This document shows positions 26,833 through 34,679 of a stretch of 64,000 nt of DNA, piece after piece. The first letter of the stretch is position 1. Each line of letters opens with the position of its first letter. Source of the DNA: an uncultured Prevotella sp. (GTDB lineage Bacteria > Bacteroidota > Bacteroidia > Bacteroidales > Bacteroidaceae); contig NZ_CAMJOS010000001.1 in the NCBI RefSeq assembly GCF_946407605.1, positions 124,001 to 188,000 on the forward strand, written 5' to 3'. A program made the translations under genes and the position numbers. Below the pieces are notes generated by a model. That model was given only the letters and a program-made list of their open reading frames with translations. It was not told where the DNA came from and ran no database searches.

Positions 26833-27846
26833 GTGGATAGAGCGAAGTTTGAAAGCAAGAAAGCATTTGCAGGAGAGAAGAAGCCATCGATGCTGCGGCG
26901 CTGTGTGGATAATGACTACACAGCACGAAGGATGTATATGGTGACGTTGGTGACTGAGGGGCGTAAGCCGCTCTTTGGAAAGGTGATGGGACGTAGTGAG
27001 GCCTTAGAGCCTTCGGCAGAGGCGCCTCACATCGAACTGTCGCCCTTAGGAGAAGCCATTGCAGATATTTGGCAGACGATAGGCTGCTATCACCGCGAGG
27101 TGAAGGTGATAGCGCTGCAGATGATGCCCGACCATCTGCACGCCATCCTCTTTGTGAGGGAGCAGATGGAGAAGCCGCTGGGGAAGGTGCTGCTGGGTGT
27201 GAAGCATGCCTGCAATCAGGCGTTTCGTGAGGTGATGCCTGTGGAGTTCGTTGCTGTGGCACAGCAACATGCACGACAGGAACGGGACAACGGGCTGCTT
27301 TTCGCGAAGGGCTTTAACGACCAGATACTGCTGAGGGACGGACAACTGGAGCGCTGGCTCAACTATCTGAAGGAGAACCCTCGCCGCTTATTGATGAAAC
27401 GCGAGAACCCTGACCTATTCAGGGTGCAGAGGGGGCTAAGCTTCGGTGAGCAGAGCTTTTCGGCTATTGGCAACCGCTTTTTATTAGAGCGTCCTGTAAA
27501 GCTGCAAGTGCAATGTTCGAGAAGCATCACTGAGGCCGACCTACAGGCAAAGCTCTCTGCCTTTATGAAAGCGGCCCGCCAAGGTGCGGTGCTCGTATCA
27601 CCAGCTATCTCGCAGGGCGAGAAAGTCATTATGCGGGCGGCCTTCGAGGAAGGGCTTCCGCTGATTTATCTGGAAGAAAACGGGTTTACTGATTTGGCGA
27701 AGCCTGGCGGAAAACGCATGGAGGCCTGCGCCAAAGGGCAACTGCTGATTCTTGCCCCCTGGGAGCATCATAACGAGAAACTGACCATCAAAAGGGGACA
27801 ATGTCTGGAACTGAATGAGATGGCGAGGGCCATCTGTACTTCCTAA
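26833..27846 (+). CDS. HUH (Y1/RAYT-like) transposase domain fused to a DprA/SLOG-like domain
   Basis: A 337-residue protein with two parts. Residues about 30-190 match the IS200/REP-associated transposase group: TARRMYMVTLVTEGRKPLFG at the start, the HUH metal-binding pair MMPDHLHAILF (His101, His103), and a candidate catalytic Tyr178 in WLNYLKENPRRLL. Residues about 235-337 are something else: VLVSPAISQGEK, GLPLIYLEENGF and GGKRMEACAKGQLLILAPW resemble the nucleotide-binding end of DprA/Smf or SLOG proteins. GTG at 26833 is the furthest start; an ATG at residue 20 (26890) is possible. The gene ends in a 4-base overlap with convergent murQ. No terminal repeats for it are seen, so it is probably a domesticated transposase. 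Confidence 0.75.
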   Translation: MDRAKFESKKAFAGEKKPSMLRRCVDNDYTARRMYMVTLVTEGRKPLFGKVMGRSEALEPSAEAPHIELSPLGEAIADIWQTIGCYHREVKVIALQMMPDHLHAILFVREQMEKPLGKVLLGVKHACNQAFREVMPVEFVAVAQQHARQERDNGLLFAKGFNDQILLRDGQLERWLNYLKENPRRLLMKRENPDLFRVQRGLSFGEQSFSAIGNRFLLERPVKLQVQCSRSITEADLQAKLSAFMKAARQGAVLVSPAISQGEKVIMRAAFEEGLPLIYLEENGFTDLAKPGGKRMEACAKGQLLILAPWEHHNEKLTIKRGQCLELNEMARAICTS

Positions 27847-28631
27847 TCCAAACAACTGCTGACGCTGCCAGCCTCAAGGAGGCGCTGACGGGCTTCGTCG
27901 TAGCTGAGGCCGAGGGAATCCTGAAGCATGCGGGTGCCTCGGTCGATGAGCTTATTGTTGGTGAGCTGCATGTTCACCATGCGGTTGCCCTGCACTCGCC
28001 CCAAGCGAATCATGAGGGTGGTGGAAATCATGTTGAGCACCATCTTCTGGGCCGTGCCGCTCTTCATGCGACTGGAGCCAGTGACGAACTCGGGGCCGAC
28101 GATGGTCTCGATGGGATGCTCGGCAGCCTGAGCCAGCGGGGTGTCGGGATTGCTGGTGATGCAACCCGTGAGAAGGCCGTTTTCGCGAGCCTGGCGGATA
28201 GCCTCGACCACATAGGGTGTGGTGCCAGAGGCGGCAACACCCAAGAGGGTATCGTCGGCGGTGGGATGATAGGCCAGGAGGTCGCGCCAGCCCTGCTCGG
28301 CATGATCCTCAGCGCCCTCTACGGCCTGTCGTAGGGCTTTGTCGCCACCTGCTATGATGCCAATGACCCAGTCGGGCGACACGCCAAACGTTGGTGGCAG
28401 CTCGCTGGCATCGAGCACTCCCAGTCGGCCGCTGGTGCCTGCTCCGATGTAGAACAGTCGGCCCCCACGCCTCATCCTCGGCTCGATGGCTTCTACCAGC
28501 GCCTCGATTTGTGGGAGGGCCCTATTCACAGCCTCAGCCACCAGCGCATCTTCTTCGTTGATGTGCTGTAACAGCTCACCCACCGGCATCTGCTCGAGGT
28601 GGTCGTAGTGCGAAGGCTCTTCTGTAATCAT
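27843..28631 (-). CDS. murQ: MurQ, N-acetylmuramic acid 6-phosphate etherase
   Basis: A 262-residue SIS-domain lyase of peptidoglycan recycling; it splits MurNAc-6-P into GlcNAc-6-P and D-lactate. Signatures: FYIGAGTSGRLGVLDASELPPTFG, the catalytic-loop region GGDKALRQAVEGAEDHAEQGW, and VVGxxGT-like GVAASGTTPYV followed by GPEFVTGSSRMKSGTAQKMVLNMIST. A little shorter than the usual 280-300 residues at both ends. NagB at 53.9 kb could use the product. It follows the amidase gene by 3 bases on the same strand. Confidence 0.94.
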   Translation of the reverse strand: MITEEPSHYDHLEQMPVGELLQHINEEDALVAEAVNRALPQIEALVEAIEPRMRRGGRLFYIGAGTSGRLGVLDASELPPTFGVSPDWVIGIIAGGDKALRQAVEGAEDHAEQGWRDLLAYHPTADDTLLGVAASGTTPYVVEAIRQARENGLLTGCITSNPDTPLAQAAEHPIETIVGPEFVTGSSRMKSGTAQKMVLNMISTTLMIRLGRVQGNRMVNMQLTNNKLIDRGTRMLQDSLGLSYDEARQRLLEAGSVSSCLD

Positions 28632-28634
28632 CTT

Positions 28635-29390
28635 CTATTTCAAAATAAAGGTGTCGGCATCGGCCAGCACAGGGAATTTCTGACGAAAGCGGAGCTGTCG
28701 CTGCATGTCGAGCTCGGCAACGGCTGCCTCAATCTGACCTGGGGTACAGGCGGCAATGGTGCGTCCATAGGCATCGATGACGACCGAGTCGCCCTGATAC
28801 TCGCAGGCGCTGTCGGTGCCCACCCTGTTGACTCCAATTACAAAACATTGGTTCTCGAGGGCACGGGCCTTCAGCAGCGTTTGCCACACATCGCGACGCT
28901 TGTCTGGCCAGTTAGCCACGTAGATAATGGCATCGTAGTCGCCCTGATTGCGCGAAAACACGGGGAAGCGCAGGTCGTAGCACACCTGAAGCAGGAAACG
29001 CACGCCTCGCCATTCTGTCACCACACGCCTGGCGCCAGCCACATACTCGTCGGTCTCGCCGGCATAGCCAAAGAGATGGCGCTTGTCGTAATAGTCGTAA
29101 GTGCCGTCAGGACGTACAAAGAAGAGGCGGTTGCGCATCAGTCCCTCCTCATCGGTGATAGCCACGCTGCCTGCGATAGCCGCGTTGAGCTGCTGCGCCT
29201 GCCGTTGCATCCAGGCGAGCACGGGCTGTCCGTCGGCATGGGCGCCCTGCTTCATAAACCCTGTGGCAAAGGTCTCGGCCAGCACGTAGAGGTCGGCCTC
29301 TGGCTGCTGATTGAGCAGCAGGGCGAGGTTTTGGAGATTCTGCTCCAGATGGTCCTCTCTGATGTCGTGTTGTACGATGACGGTCTTCAT
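28635..29390 (-). CDS. Nitrilase-superfamily amidase (omega-amidase/YafV-like)
   Basis: A 251-residue carbon-nitrogen hydrolase with catalytic triad Glu39 (LAETFATGF), Lys103 (YYDKRHLF) and Cys137 (LQVCYDLRFPVFSR). The ATG at 29390 is chosen because the open frame before it (another 13 codons) does not resemble the family. The short size and the YDKRHLFGYAGE motif are closest to YafV/omega-amidases that deaminate 2-oxoglutaramate or 2-oxosuccinamate, a metabolite-repair task. It leads an operon with murQ under a near-perfect promoter. Confidence 0.88.
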   Translation of the reverse strand: MKTVIVQHDIREDHLEQNLQNLALLLNQQPEADLYVLAETFATGFMKQGAHADGQPVLAWMQRQAQQLNAAIAGSVAITDEEGLMRNRLFFVRPDGTYDYYDKRHLFGYAGETDEYVAGARRVVTEWRGVRFLLQVCYDLRFPVFSRNQGDYDAIIYVANWPDKRRDVWQTLLKARALENQCFVIGVNRVGTDSACEYQGDSVVIDAYGRTIAACTPGQIEAAVAELDMQRQLRFRQKFPVLADADTFILK

Positions 29391-29398
29391 TCTGGCTG

Positions 29399-29430
29399 CA
29401 AAGTTACGAATAACACTTGGAAATACCAAA
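29399..29430 (-). promoter_or_regulatory. Promoter of the amidase-murQ operon
   Basis: TAACTTTG (29399-29406, minus strand), TTTG (29427-29430), 20 bases between. Near consensus. Confidence 0.75.
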
Positions 29431-29498
29431 AATTACACCTATATTTAAATATTTCTTAATTCTCCTTTGTCAATTCACCTTTTTCCATTATAATTGTG

Positions 29499-29506
29499 TA
29501 CCTTTG
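29499..29506 (+). promoter_or_regulatory. -7 box of glyS
   Basis: TACCTTTG, 30 bases before the start at 29537. Confidence 0.55.
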
Positions 29507-29536
29507 CAGGCAAAATTTCTAGAAATTAAAAGATTT

Positions 29537-31078
29537 ATGGCACAAGAAGATGTATTTAAGAAGATTGTAAGCCACTGTAAGGAGTATGGCTTTGTGTTCC
29601 CCTCAAGTGAGATTTACGATGGTTTAGGAGCCGTTTATGACTACGGTCAGAACGGTGTTGAGTTGAAGAATAACATTAAGCAGTACTGGTGGAAGGCCAT
29701 GACGATGCTTCACGAGAACATCGTGGGTATAGACAGCGCCATCTTTATGCACCCAACAATATGGAAGGCTTCAGGTCACGTTGATGCCTTCAATGATCCC
29801 CTTATCGACAACCGTGACTCTAAGAAGCGTTATCGTGCCGATGTACTTATCGAGGACCAGATTGCCAAGTACGACGAGAAGATCCAGAAGGAAGTAGAGA
29901 AGGCTCGCAAGCGTTTCGGCGACAGCTTCGACGAGGCTAAGTATTTGGAGACCAGTGAGCGCGTGAAGGAGACGAAGGAGAAGCGCGACGCTCTCCACGC
30001 CCGTTATGCTGCTGCTATGCAGGGTCCGGATCTCGATGAACTGAAGCAGATCATCCTCGACGAGGAGATTGTCGACCCAATCAGCGGCACTAAGAACTGG
30101 ACCGACGTTCGTCAGTTCAACCTGATGTTCTCTACTGAGATGGGCGCCAGCGCCGATGCTTCGATGAAGATCTACCTGCGTCCTGAGACCGCTCAGGGTA
30201 TCTTTGTGAACTACCTGAACGTGCAGAAGACCGGTCGTATGAAGATTCCTTTCGGTATTGCCCAGATTGGTAAGGCTTTCCGTAACGAGATTGTGGCTCG
30301 TCAGTTCATCTTCCGTATGCGTGAGTTCGAGCAGATGGAGATGCAGTTCTTTGTAGCTCCTGGCACTGAGCTCGAGTGGTTCCCCAAGTGGAAGGAGACA
30401 CGTATGAAGTGGCACCAGGCTCTGGGCTTCGGCGCTGAGAACTATCGTTTCCACGACCACGACAAGCTGGCTCACTATGCCAACGCAGCTACAGATATCG
30501 AATTTAAGATGCCATTCGGCTTCAAGGAGGTAGAGGGTATCCACTCTCGTACAAACTTCGACCTGAGCCAGCACGAGAAATACTCTGGCAAGAGCATCAA
30601 GTACTTCGATCCTCAGACCAACGAGAGCTACACGCCGTATGTTATCGAGACATCAATCGGTGTGGACCGTATGTTCCTGAGTATTATGTGTCACGCCTAC
30701 GAGGAGGAGAAGCTGGAGAACGGCGAGACCCGCGTGGTGCTGAAGTTGCCCGCAGCCCTGGCTCCTGTAAAGTGTGCCGTGATGCCTCTGGTGAAGAAAG
30801 ACGGTCTGCCCGAGAAGGCTCGCGAGATTATCGACCAGCTGAAGTATCACTTCACTTGTCAGTACGATGAGAAGGATTCTATCGGTAAGCGCTATCGCCG
30901 TCAGGACGCCATCGGCACGCCTTACTGCGTTACCGTTGACCACGACACGCTGAACGACGGTTGCGTCACCCTGCGTTTCCGCGACACCATGGAGCAGGAG
31001 CGTGTGAAGATTAGCGACCTGAACTCTATCATCGAGGACAAGGTGAGCATTGCAAGTCTTTTGAAGAAACTCCAATAA
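29537..31078 (+). CDS. glyS: Glycyl-tRNA synthetase, homodimeric class II type
   Basis: A 513-residue single-chain glycyl-tRNA synthetase, starting MAQEDVFKKIVSHCKEYGFVFPSSEIYDGL. The ATG at 29537 is chosen since the frame upstream is T-rich leader. Class II signatures: WKASGHVDAFNDPLIDN, the motif 2 region FRNEIVARQFIFRMREFEQMEMQFFV, and the C-terminal anticodon-binding part near VKCAVMPLVKKDGL. It is of the eukaryote/archaeal-like single-subunit form rather than alpha2-beta2. Its stop overlaps the next ATG (TAATG). Confidence 0.96.
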   Translation: MAQEDVFKKIVSHCKEYGFVFPSSEIYDGLGAVYDYGQNGVELKNNIKQYWWKAMTMLHENIVGIDSAIFMHPTIWKASGHVDAFNDPLIDNRDSKKRYRADVLIEDQIAKYDEKIQKEVEKARKRFGDSFDEAKYLETSERVKETKEKRDALHARYAAAMQGPDLDELKQIILDEEIVDPISGTKNWTDVRQFNLMFSTEMGASADASMKIYLRPETAQGIFVNYLNVQKTGRMKIPFGIAQIGKAFRNEIVARQFIFRMREFEQMEMQFFVAPGTELEWFPKWKETRMKWHQALGFGAENYRFHDHDKLAHYANAATDIEFKMPFGFKEVEGIHSRTNFDLSQHEKYSGKSIKYFDPQTNESYTPYVIETSIGVDRMFLSIMCHAYEEEKLENGETRVVLKLPAALAPVKCAVMPLVKKDGLPEKAREIIDQLKYHFTCQYDEKDSIGKRYRRQDAIGTPYCVTVDHDTLNDGCVTLRFRDTMEQERVKISDLNSIIEDKVSIASLLKKLQ

Positions 31079-31710
31079 TGAAGAAGTTTATCATCTATCT
31101 GTTCGCTGTGACGATGGGCCTTTGCGGCCTGTCGTCATGCAGCGAGGAGACTGCCGAGGACGAAGAGTTTGCCAACTGGGAGTCGCGCAACGACGTGTAT
31201 CTCGCCTCGCTGGTAAACGACTCGCTGAAGCAGCAAGGCTGGACGCGCATCAAGAAATTCTCGCTCAACGACAGTATCGAGGGCAGCGCCTCTGAGTATG
31301 TCTATATTCATGCCATGGATAGCAACCTCATTGACAAGAGCCATGTGGACAGCAAGAAATGGAAAGTAAGTCCAGCCTATACCGACTCTGTGCGCGTGAT
31401 TTACCAGGGACACCTCATCCCCTCGGAATCCTATCCGCAGGGAAAGGTGTTCGACCCAGGAACCGTCTATGGCAAATTCTCGATGGAGACCAGTTCTACC
31501 ACGCGTTTCAAGGTATCGAATATGGTTGACGGGTTCGCAACAGCACTCCAAAGAATGCATGTTGGCGACTACTGGCGCGTCTATATCCCCAGCGAGCTGG
31601 CCTACGGCGAGTCGGGTAACTCCAGCGTTCCTGGCTACAGCCTGTTGATTTTCGACCTGATACTGATTGACTATACTTCTGCAGGCACGGCGTTGAATCC
31701 CTGGCAGTAA
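31078..31710 (+). CDS. FKBP-type peptidyl-prolyl isomerase, lipoprotein
   Basis: A 210-residue lipoprotein with signal MKKFIIYLFAVTMGLCGLSSC (lipobox LSSC). The C-terminal half (about 105-200) has the FKBP fold markers: VRVIYQGHLI, VDGFATALQRMHVGDYWRVYIPSELAYGESG, and SLLIFDLILID at the end. The conserved Tyr-Gly and the AYG region are kept; a long inserted loop separates the first strand from the rest. It folds proteins in the periplasm. Translation is coupled to glyS by a one-base overlap (TAATG). Confidence 0.85.
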   Translation: MKKFIIYLFAVTMGLCGLSSCSEETAEDEEFANWESRNDVYLASLVNDSLKQQGWTRIKKFSLNDSIEGSASEYVYIHAMDSNLIDKSHVDSKKWKVSPAYTDSVRVIYQGHLIPSESYPQGKVFDPGTVYGKFSMETSSTTRFKVSNMVDGFATALQRMHVGDYWRVYIPSELAYGESGNSSVPGYSLLIFDLILIDYTSAGTALNPWQ

Positions 31711-31763
31711 AATAACGGATTTTTGTCAAAATTGCAATAAATCGTAAAAAAGAAGGCGAAAAA

Positions 31764-31795
31764 TTTGGCAGATTGAAAGATAATGCGTACTTTTG
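31764..31795 (+). promoter_or_regulatory. Promoter of the tryptophan operon
   Basis: TTTG (31764-31767), 20 bases, TACTTTTG (31788-31795). Transcription should start near 31802, only about 27 bases before the leader peptide start. Confidence 0.8.
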
Positions 31796-31828
31796 CAGCC
31801 GAAATATAATCAAAACAGCAAAACGGAC

Positions 31829-31888
31829 ATGAAAGTCATAGCAAACAACTATTGGTGGTGGCGCAACTCAAGATTCGGACAATCGTGA
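31829..31888 (+). CDS. trpL: trp operon leader peptide with three consecutive Trp codons
   Basis: A 19-residue frame, MKVIANNYWWWRNSRFGQS then TGA at 31886-31888. The three TGG codons are at 31853-31861. Trp is rare, so three in a row in a 19-codon frame in the transcript leader just ahead of trpB is the classical mark of ribosome-mediated attenuation. The frame starts about 27 bases after the predicted transcription start and lies 40 bases ahead of a strong intrinsic terminator. The model: when charged Trp-tRNA is scarce the ribosome stalls on the TGG codons and the downstream antiterminator forms; otherwise it reaches the stop and the terminator forms. A natural alternative would be a stray frame, which is unlikely given the context. 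Confidence 0.88.
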   Translation: MKVIANNYWWWRNSRFGQS

Positions 31889-31891
31889 GAA

Positions 31892-31938
31892 GATAGCCGC
31901 GTACCCATAGGTGGGAGCAAGAAATATAGAGGCCTGTC
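31892..31938 (+). promoter_or_regulatory. Candidate antiterminator of the trp leader
   Basis: GATAGCC (31892-31898), just past the leader stop, can pair with GGCCTGTC (31931-31938), the left arm of the terminator, using one G-U pair and a bulge. A ribosome at the stop codon (31886-31888) would hide the first of these; a ribosome stalled at the Trp codons would leave it free. This is inferred from base pairing by eye. Confidence 0.45.
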
Positions 31939-31960
31939 GTTCTTACGACGGGCCTCTTTT
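31928..31960 (+). terminator. Attenuator terminator of the trp operon
   Basis: A 13-bp stem with one G-U pair: AGAGGCCTGTCGT (31928-31940) and ACGACGGGCCTCT (31945-31957), loop TCTT, then further T to 31960. It stands 31 bases ahead of trpB inside the leader transcript. Confidence 0.9.
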
Positions 31961-31991
31961 CATAAAGTAATAACACAAAAACAAAAAATAT

Positions 31992-33197
31992 ATGAGCAAG
32001 TATCAAGTTGACAAAAACGGTTTCTACGGAGAGTTCGGAGGCGCTTACGTTCCCGAGATACTCTACAAGTGTGTAAAAGACCTGCAAGAGGCTTATCTGC
32101 CAATCATCGAGAGTGAGGAGTTCAAACAGGAGTATCACGCCCTGTTGAAGGACTATGTAGGCAGACCGTCACCACTTTATTACGCAAAGAGGATGAGCGA
32201 GCAGTATGGCTGTCAGCTGTACCTGAAGCGCGAGGACCTGAACCACACGGGCGCCCACAAAATCAACAACACCATTGGACAGATTCTGCTGGCCAAGAAG
32301 ATGGGCAAGACCCGCATCATCGCCGAGACAGGAGCCGGACAGCATGGCGTGGCCACCGCTACGGTATGTGCGCTGATGAACATGAAGTGCGAGGTGTTTA
32401 TGGGTGCTACCGATGTGGAGCGCCAGCACACCAACGTAGAGCGCATGAAGATGCTGGGCGCCGAGGTGCATCCTGTACGCACAGGCAACATGACGCTGAG
32501 CGATGCCTGCAGCGAGGCCATCCGCGACTGGTGCTGTCATCCTGCCGACACCTTTTATATTGTAGGCAGCACGATGGGTCCTCACCCCTACCCTGACCTC
32601 GTGGCTCGCATGCAGAGCGTCATCAGCGAAGAGATAAAATGGCAGCTGGAGGAAAAGATCGGGCGCAACTACCCCGACTATCTCATCGCCTGCATCGGCG
32701 GTGGCTCGAATGCCGCAGGCACCATCTTCCACTATATGGACGACGAGCGCGTAAAGATAGTGCTGGCAGAGGCAGGCGGTCACGGCTGGCAGACGGACTA
32801 TACCGCAGCCACTATCCATAAAGGAACCACAGGCATTCTGCACGGCGCCAAGATGCTGGTGATGCAGGATGAGGACGGTCAGATTCAGGAGGCCTTCACC
32901 ATCTCAGCAGGTCTGGACTATCCTGGCGTTGGTCCCATGCATTGCAACATGGCCAAGAAGGGTCGCACCCAGGTGCTGAGCATCAACGACGACGAGGCTA
33001 TCTACGGCGGTTACGAGCTGACCCGCATGGAGGGCATCATCCCTGCCATAGAGAGTGCTCACGCCATTGCCGCCCTGAAGAAGCTGTCGTTCAAACCCAA
33101 CGACGTGGTGGTGCTCACCGTCAGCGGTCGTGGCGACAAGGACGTCGAGACGTATCTGAAGAACAAAGAAATGGCAAAAGAATACGGGAATTTTTAA
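31992..33197 (+). CDS. trpB: Tryptophan synthase beta chain
   Basis: A 401-residue TrpB. PLP-binding Lys90 in HTGAHKINNTIGQ, the GGGSNAAGT phosphate-binding loop (CIGGGSNAAGTIF), and the substrate motif AETGAGQHGVATA are present. It joins indole with serine. It is the first gene of the operon, placed ahead of trpE, an order typical of Bacteroidales and unlike enterobacteria, where it is near the end. Confidence 0.97.
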   Translation: MSKYQVDKNGFYGEFGGAYVPEILYKCVKDLQEAYLPIIESEEFKQEYHALLKDYVGRPSPLYYAKRMSEQYGCQLYLKREDLNHTGAHKINNTIGQILLAKKMGKTRIIAETGAGQHGVATATVCALMNMKCEVFMGATDVERQHTNVERMKMLGAEVHPVRTGNMTLSDACSEAIRDWCCHPADTFYIVGSTMGPHPYPDLVARMQSVISEEIKWQLEEKIGRNYPDYLIACIGGGSNAAGTIFHYMDDERVKIVLAEAGGHGWQTDYTAATIHKGTTGILHGAKMLVMQDEDGQIQEAFTISAGLDYPGVGPMHCNMAKKGRTQVLSINDDEAIYGGYELTRMEGIIPAIESAHAIAALKKLSFKPNDVVVLTVSGRGDKDVETYLKNKEMAKEYGNF

Positions 33198-33220
33198 TTG
33201 AGAATTGAAAATTGAGAATT
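33196..33220 (+). repeat. AATTGAGAATTG tandem repeat before trpE
   Basis: A 7-9 bp word AATTGA(G/A) repeats three times directly up to the ATG of trpE, starting in the trpB stop codon. Confidence 0.8.
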
Positions 33221-34675
33221 ATGAATACATTCAATTATACGGCGACAAGCAAGACCATTCTGGCAGACCTCTATACCCCTGTGGGCGTCTATATGCGATT
33301 GCGCGACCTGTATCCACAGAGTGCGCTGATGGAGAGCTCGGACTATCACGACTCGAACAACTCGCGCTCGTTTATCGGCATCGAGCCAATGGCCAGCGTA
33401 GCTATTGGTCATGGACTGGCTACAGTCACCTATCCTGACGGAAGCACTTTTTCGCACGAGGTTAATAAGGAGTACCGCTCTGATAAGGCTATACATGAGT
33501 TGATAGACCGCATTCATGTGGAGGGCGACGAGGACAAGGTGTGTGGACTGTTTGGCTATACCAGCTTCAACGCCGTGCGCTATTTTGAGGATATCAATGT
33601 AAAAGACGAGACTCAAGCGAAAAACGACGCGCCCGACCTGCTCTATATATTATATAAGGTGGTGATTGTGTTCGACCACTTTAACAACACGCTGAAGGTG
33701 GTTAATTTAGAGGAAAGTGGAAAGAGAAAAGAGGAAGGAGGTTACTCTGCTATTGATAAAATTATGCTGGCCATGAACAAGGCCAATGTGAAGGCTTACG
33801 ATTTCCACCCTGTGGGCGAGACAACATCTCCTCTCACAGACGAACAGCACAAAGCCAATATCCGCAAGGGCATTCAGCATTGTCTGCGTGGCGACGTGTT
33901 CCAGATCGTGCTCTCGCGACGATTCATCCAGAAATACGAGGGTGATGACTTCAAGCTCTATCGTGCCCTGAGAAGCATCAACCCCTCACCCTACCTGTTT
34001 TATTTCGACTTTGGCGGCTTCCGCATCTTCGGCTCTTCGCCAGAAACGCATTGTAGAATAGAACGGAAAGAGGAAGGAGGAAAGAGGAATGAGAATAGTT
34101 CATTCCGCGCTTATATTGACCCAATCGCAGGAACCACCAAGCGTACTGGCGATGCAGAGGCTGACCGCCGTGGTGCCGAATACCTGCGCAACGACCCCAA
34201 GGAGAATGCGGAGCACGTGATGCTGGTGGACCTGGCACGCAACGACCTGAGTCGTAACTGTCACGGCGTGAAGGTGGACTTCTACAAGGATCTGCAGTAC
34301 TACAGTCATGTGATTCATCTGGTATCGAGAGTGAGTGGTGAGCTCGACAAGGATGCCGACCCCATCAAGGCTTTTATCGACACCTTCCCTGCCGGCACGC
34401 TCTCTGGTGCCCCGAAGGTTCGCGCCATGCAACTCATCAGCGAGTACGAGCCACACAACCGTGGTGCCTATGGTGGCTGCATCGGCTATATCGGACTCGA
34501 CGGCTCGTTGAACCAGGCCATCACCATCCGTACCTTCGTCAGTCGTAATGGCGAACTGTGGTTCCAAGCCGGTGGCGGCATCGTAGCCAAGAGCGACGAG
34601 GAGTATGAACTCCAGGAAGTGAACAACAAACTCGGCGCCCTGCGTCGTGCTATTCTAATGGCAGAAAAAATGTAA
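33221..34675 (+). CDS. trpE: Anthranilate synthase component I, with two repeat-derived inserts
   Basis: A 484-residue TrpE starting MNTFNYTATSKTILADLYTPVGVYM. Chorismate-binding motifs are GDVFQIVLSRRF (about 224-235), FGSSPETHCRI (270-280), PIAGTTKRTG (301-310), DLARNDLSRNC (337-347) and the C-terminal AGTLSGAPKVRAM and QAGGGIVAKSDEEYE. Two low-complexity stretches (about residues 164-174 and 281-296, both containing RKEEGG) are encoded by AAAGAGGAAGGAGG-type repeats and sit where family members have short loops. A feedback-site LLES-type motif near residue 36-40 is present as LMESS. It works with TrpG to make anthranilate. Confidence 0.95.
   Translation: MNTFNYTATSKTILADLYTPVGVYMRLRDLYPQSALMESSDYHDSNNSRSFIGIEPMASVAIGHGLATVTYPDGSTFSHEVNKEYRSDKAIHELIDRIHVEGDEDKVCGLFGYTSFNAVRYFEDINVKDETQAKNDAPDLLYILYKVVIVFDHFNNTLKVVNLEESGKRKEEGGYSAIDKIMLAMNKANVKAYDFHPVGETTSPLTDEQHKANIRKGIQHCLRGDVFQIVLSRRFIQKYEGDDFKLYRALRSINPSPYLFYFDFGGFRIFGSSPETHCRIERKEEGGKRNENSSFRAYIDPIAGTTKRTGDAEADRRGAEYLRNDPKENAEHVMLVDLARNDLSRNCHGVKVDFYKDLQYYSHVIHLVSRVSGELDKDADPIKAFIDTFPAGTLSGAPKVRAMQLISEYEPHNRGAYGGCIGYIGLDGSLNQAITIRTFVSRNGELWFQAGGGIVAKSDEEYELQEVNNKLGALRRAILMAEKM
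33710..33741 (+). repeat. First purine repeat insert in trpE
   Basis: A run of GA-rich 7-8 bp words in the sense strand (core AAAGAGGAAGGAGG), encoding EESGKRKEEGG, and in frame. Confidence 0.75.
34061..34098 (+). repeat. Second purine repeat insert in trpE
   Basis: Contains the same 14-base AAAGAGGAAGGAGG as the first insert plus further GAAAGAGGAATGAGAAT words; encodes ERKEEGGKRNENS in the loop before PIAGT. Confidence 0.75.
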
Positions 34676-34679
34676 GGTT

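Noticed and set aside
25280..27846. An intact insertion sequence spanning the 372-bp element and the HUH gene
   Set aside because: The 22-bp inverted repeats close before the lipoprotein gene and no copy is found near the end of the HUH gene, so they do not bound it.
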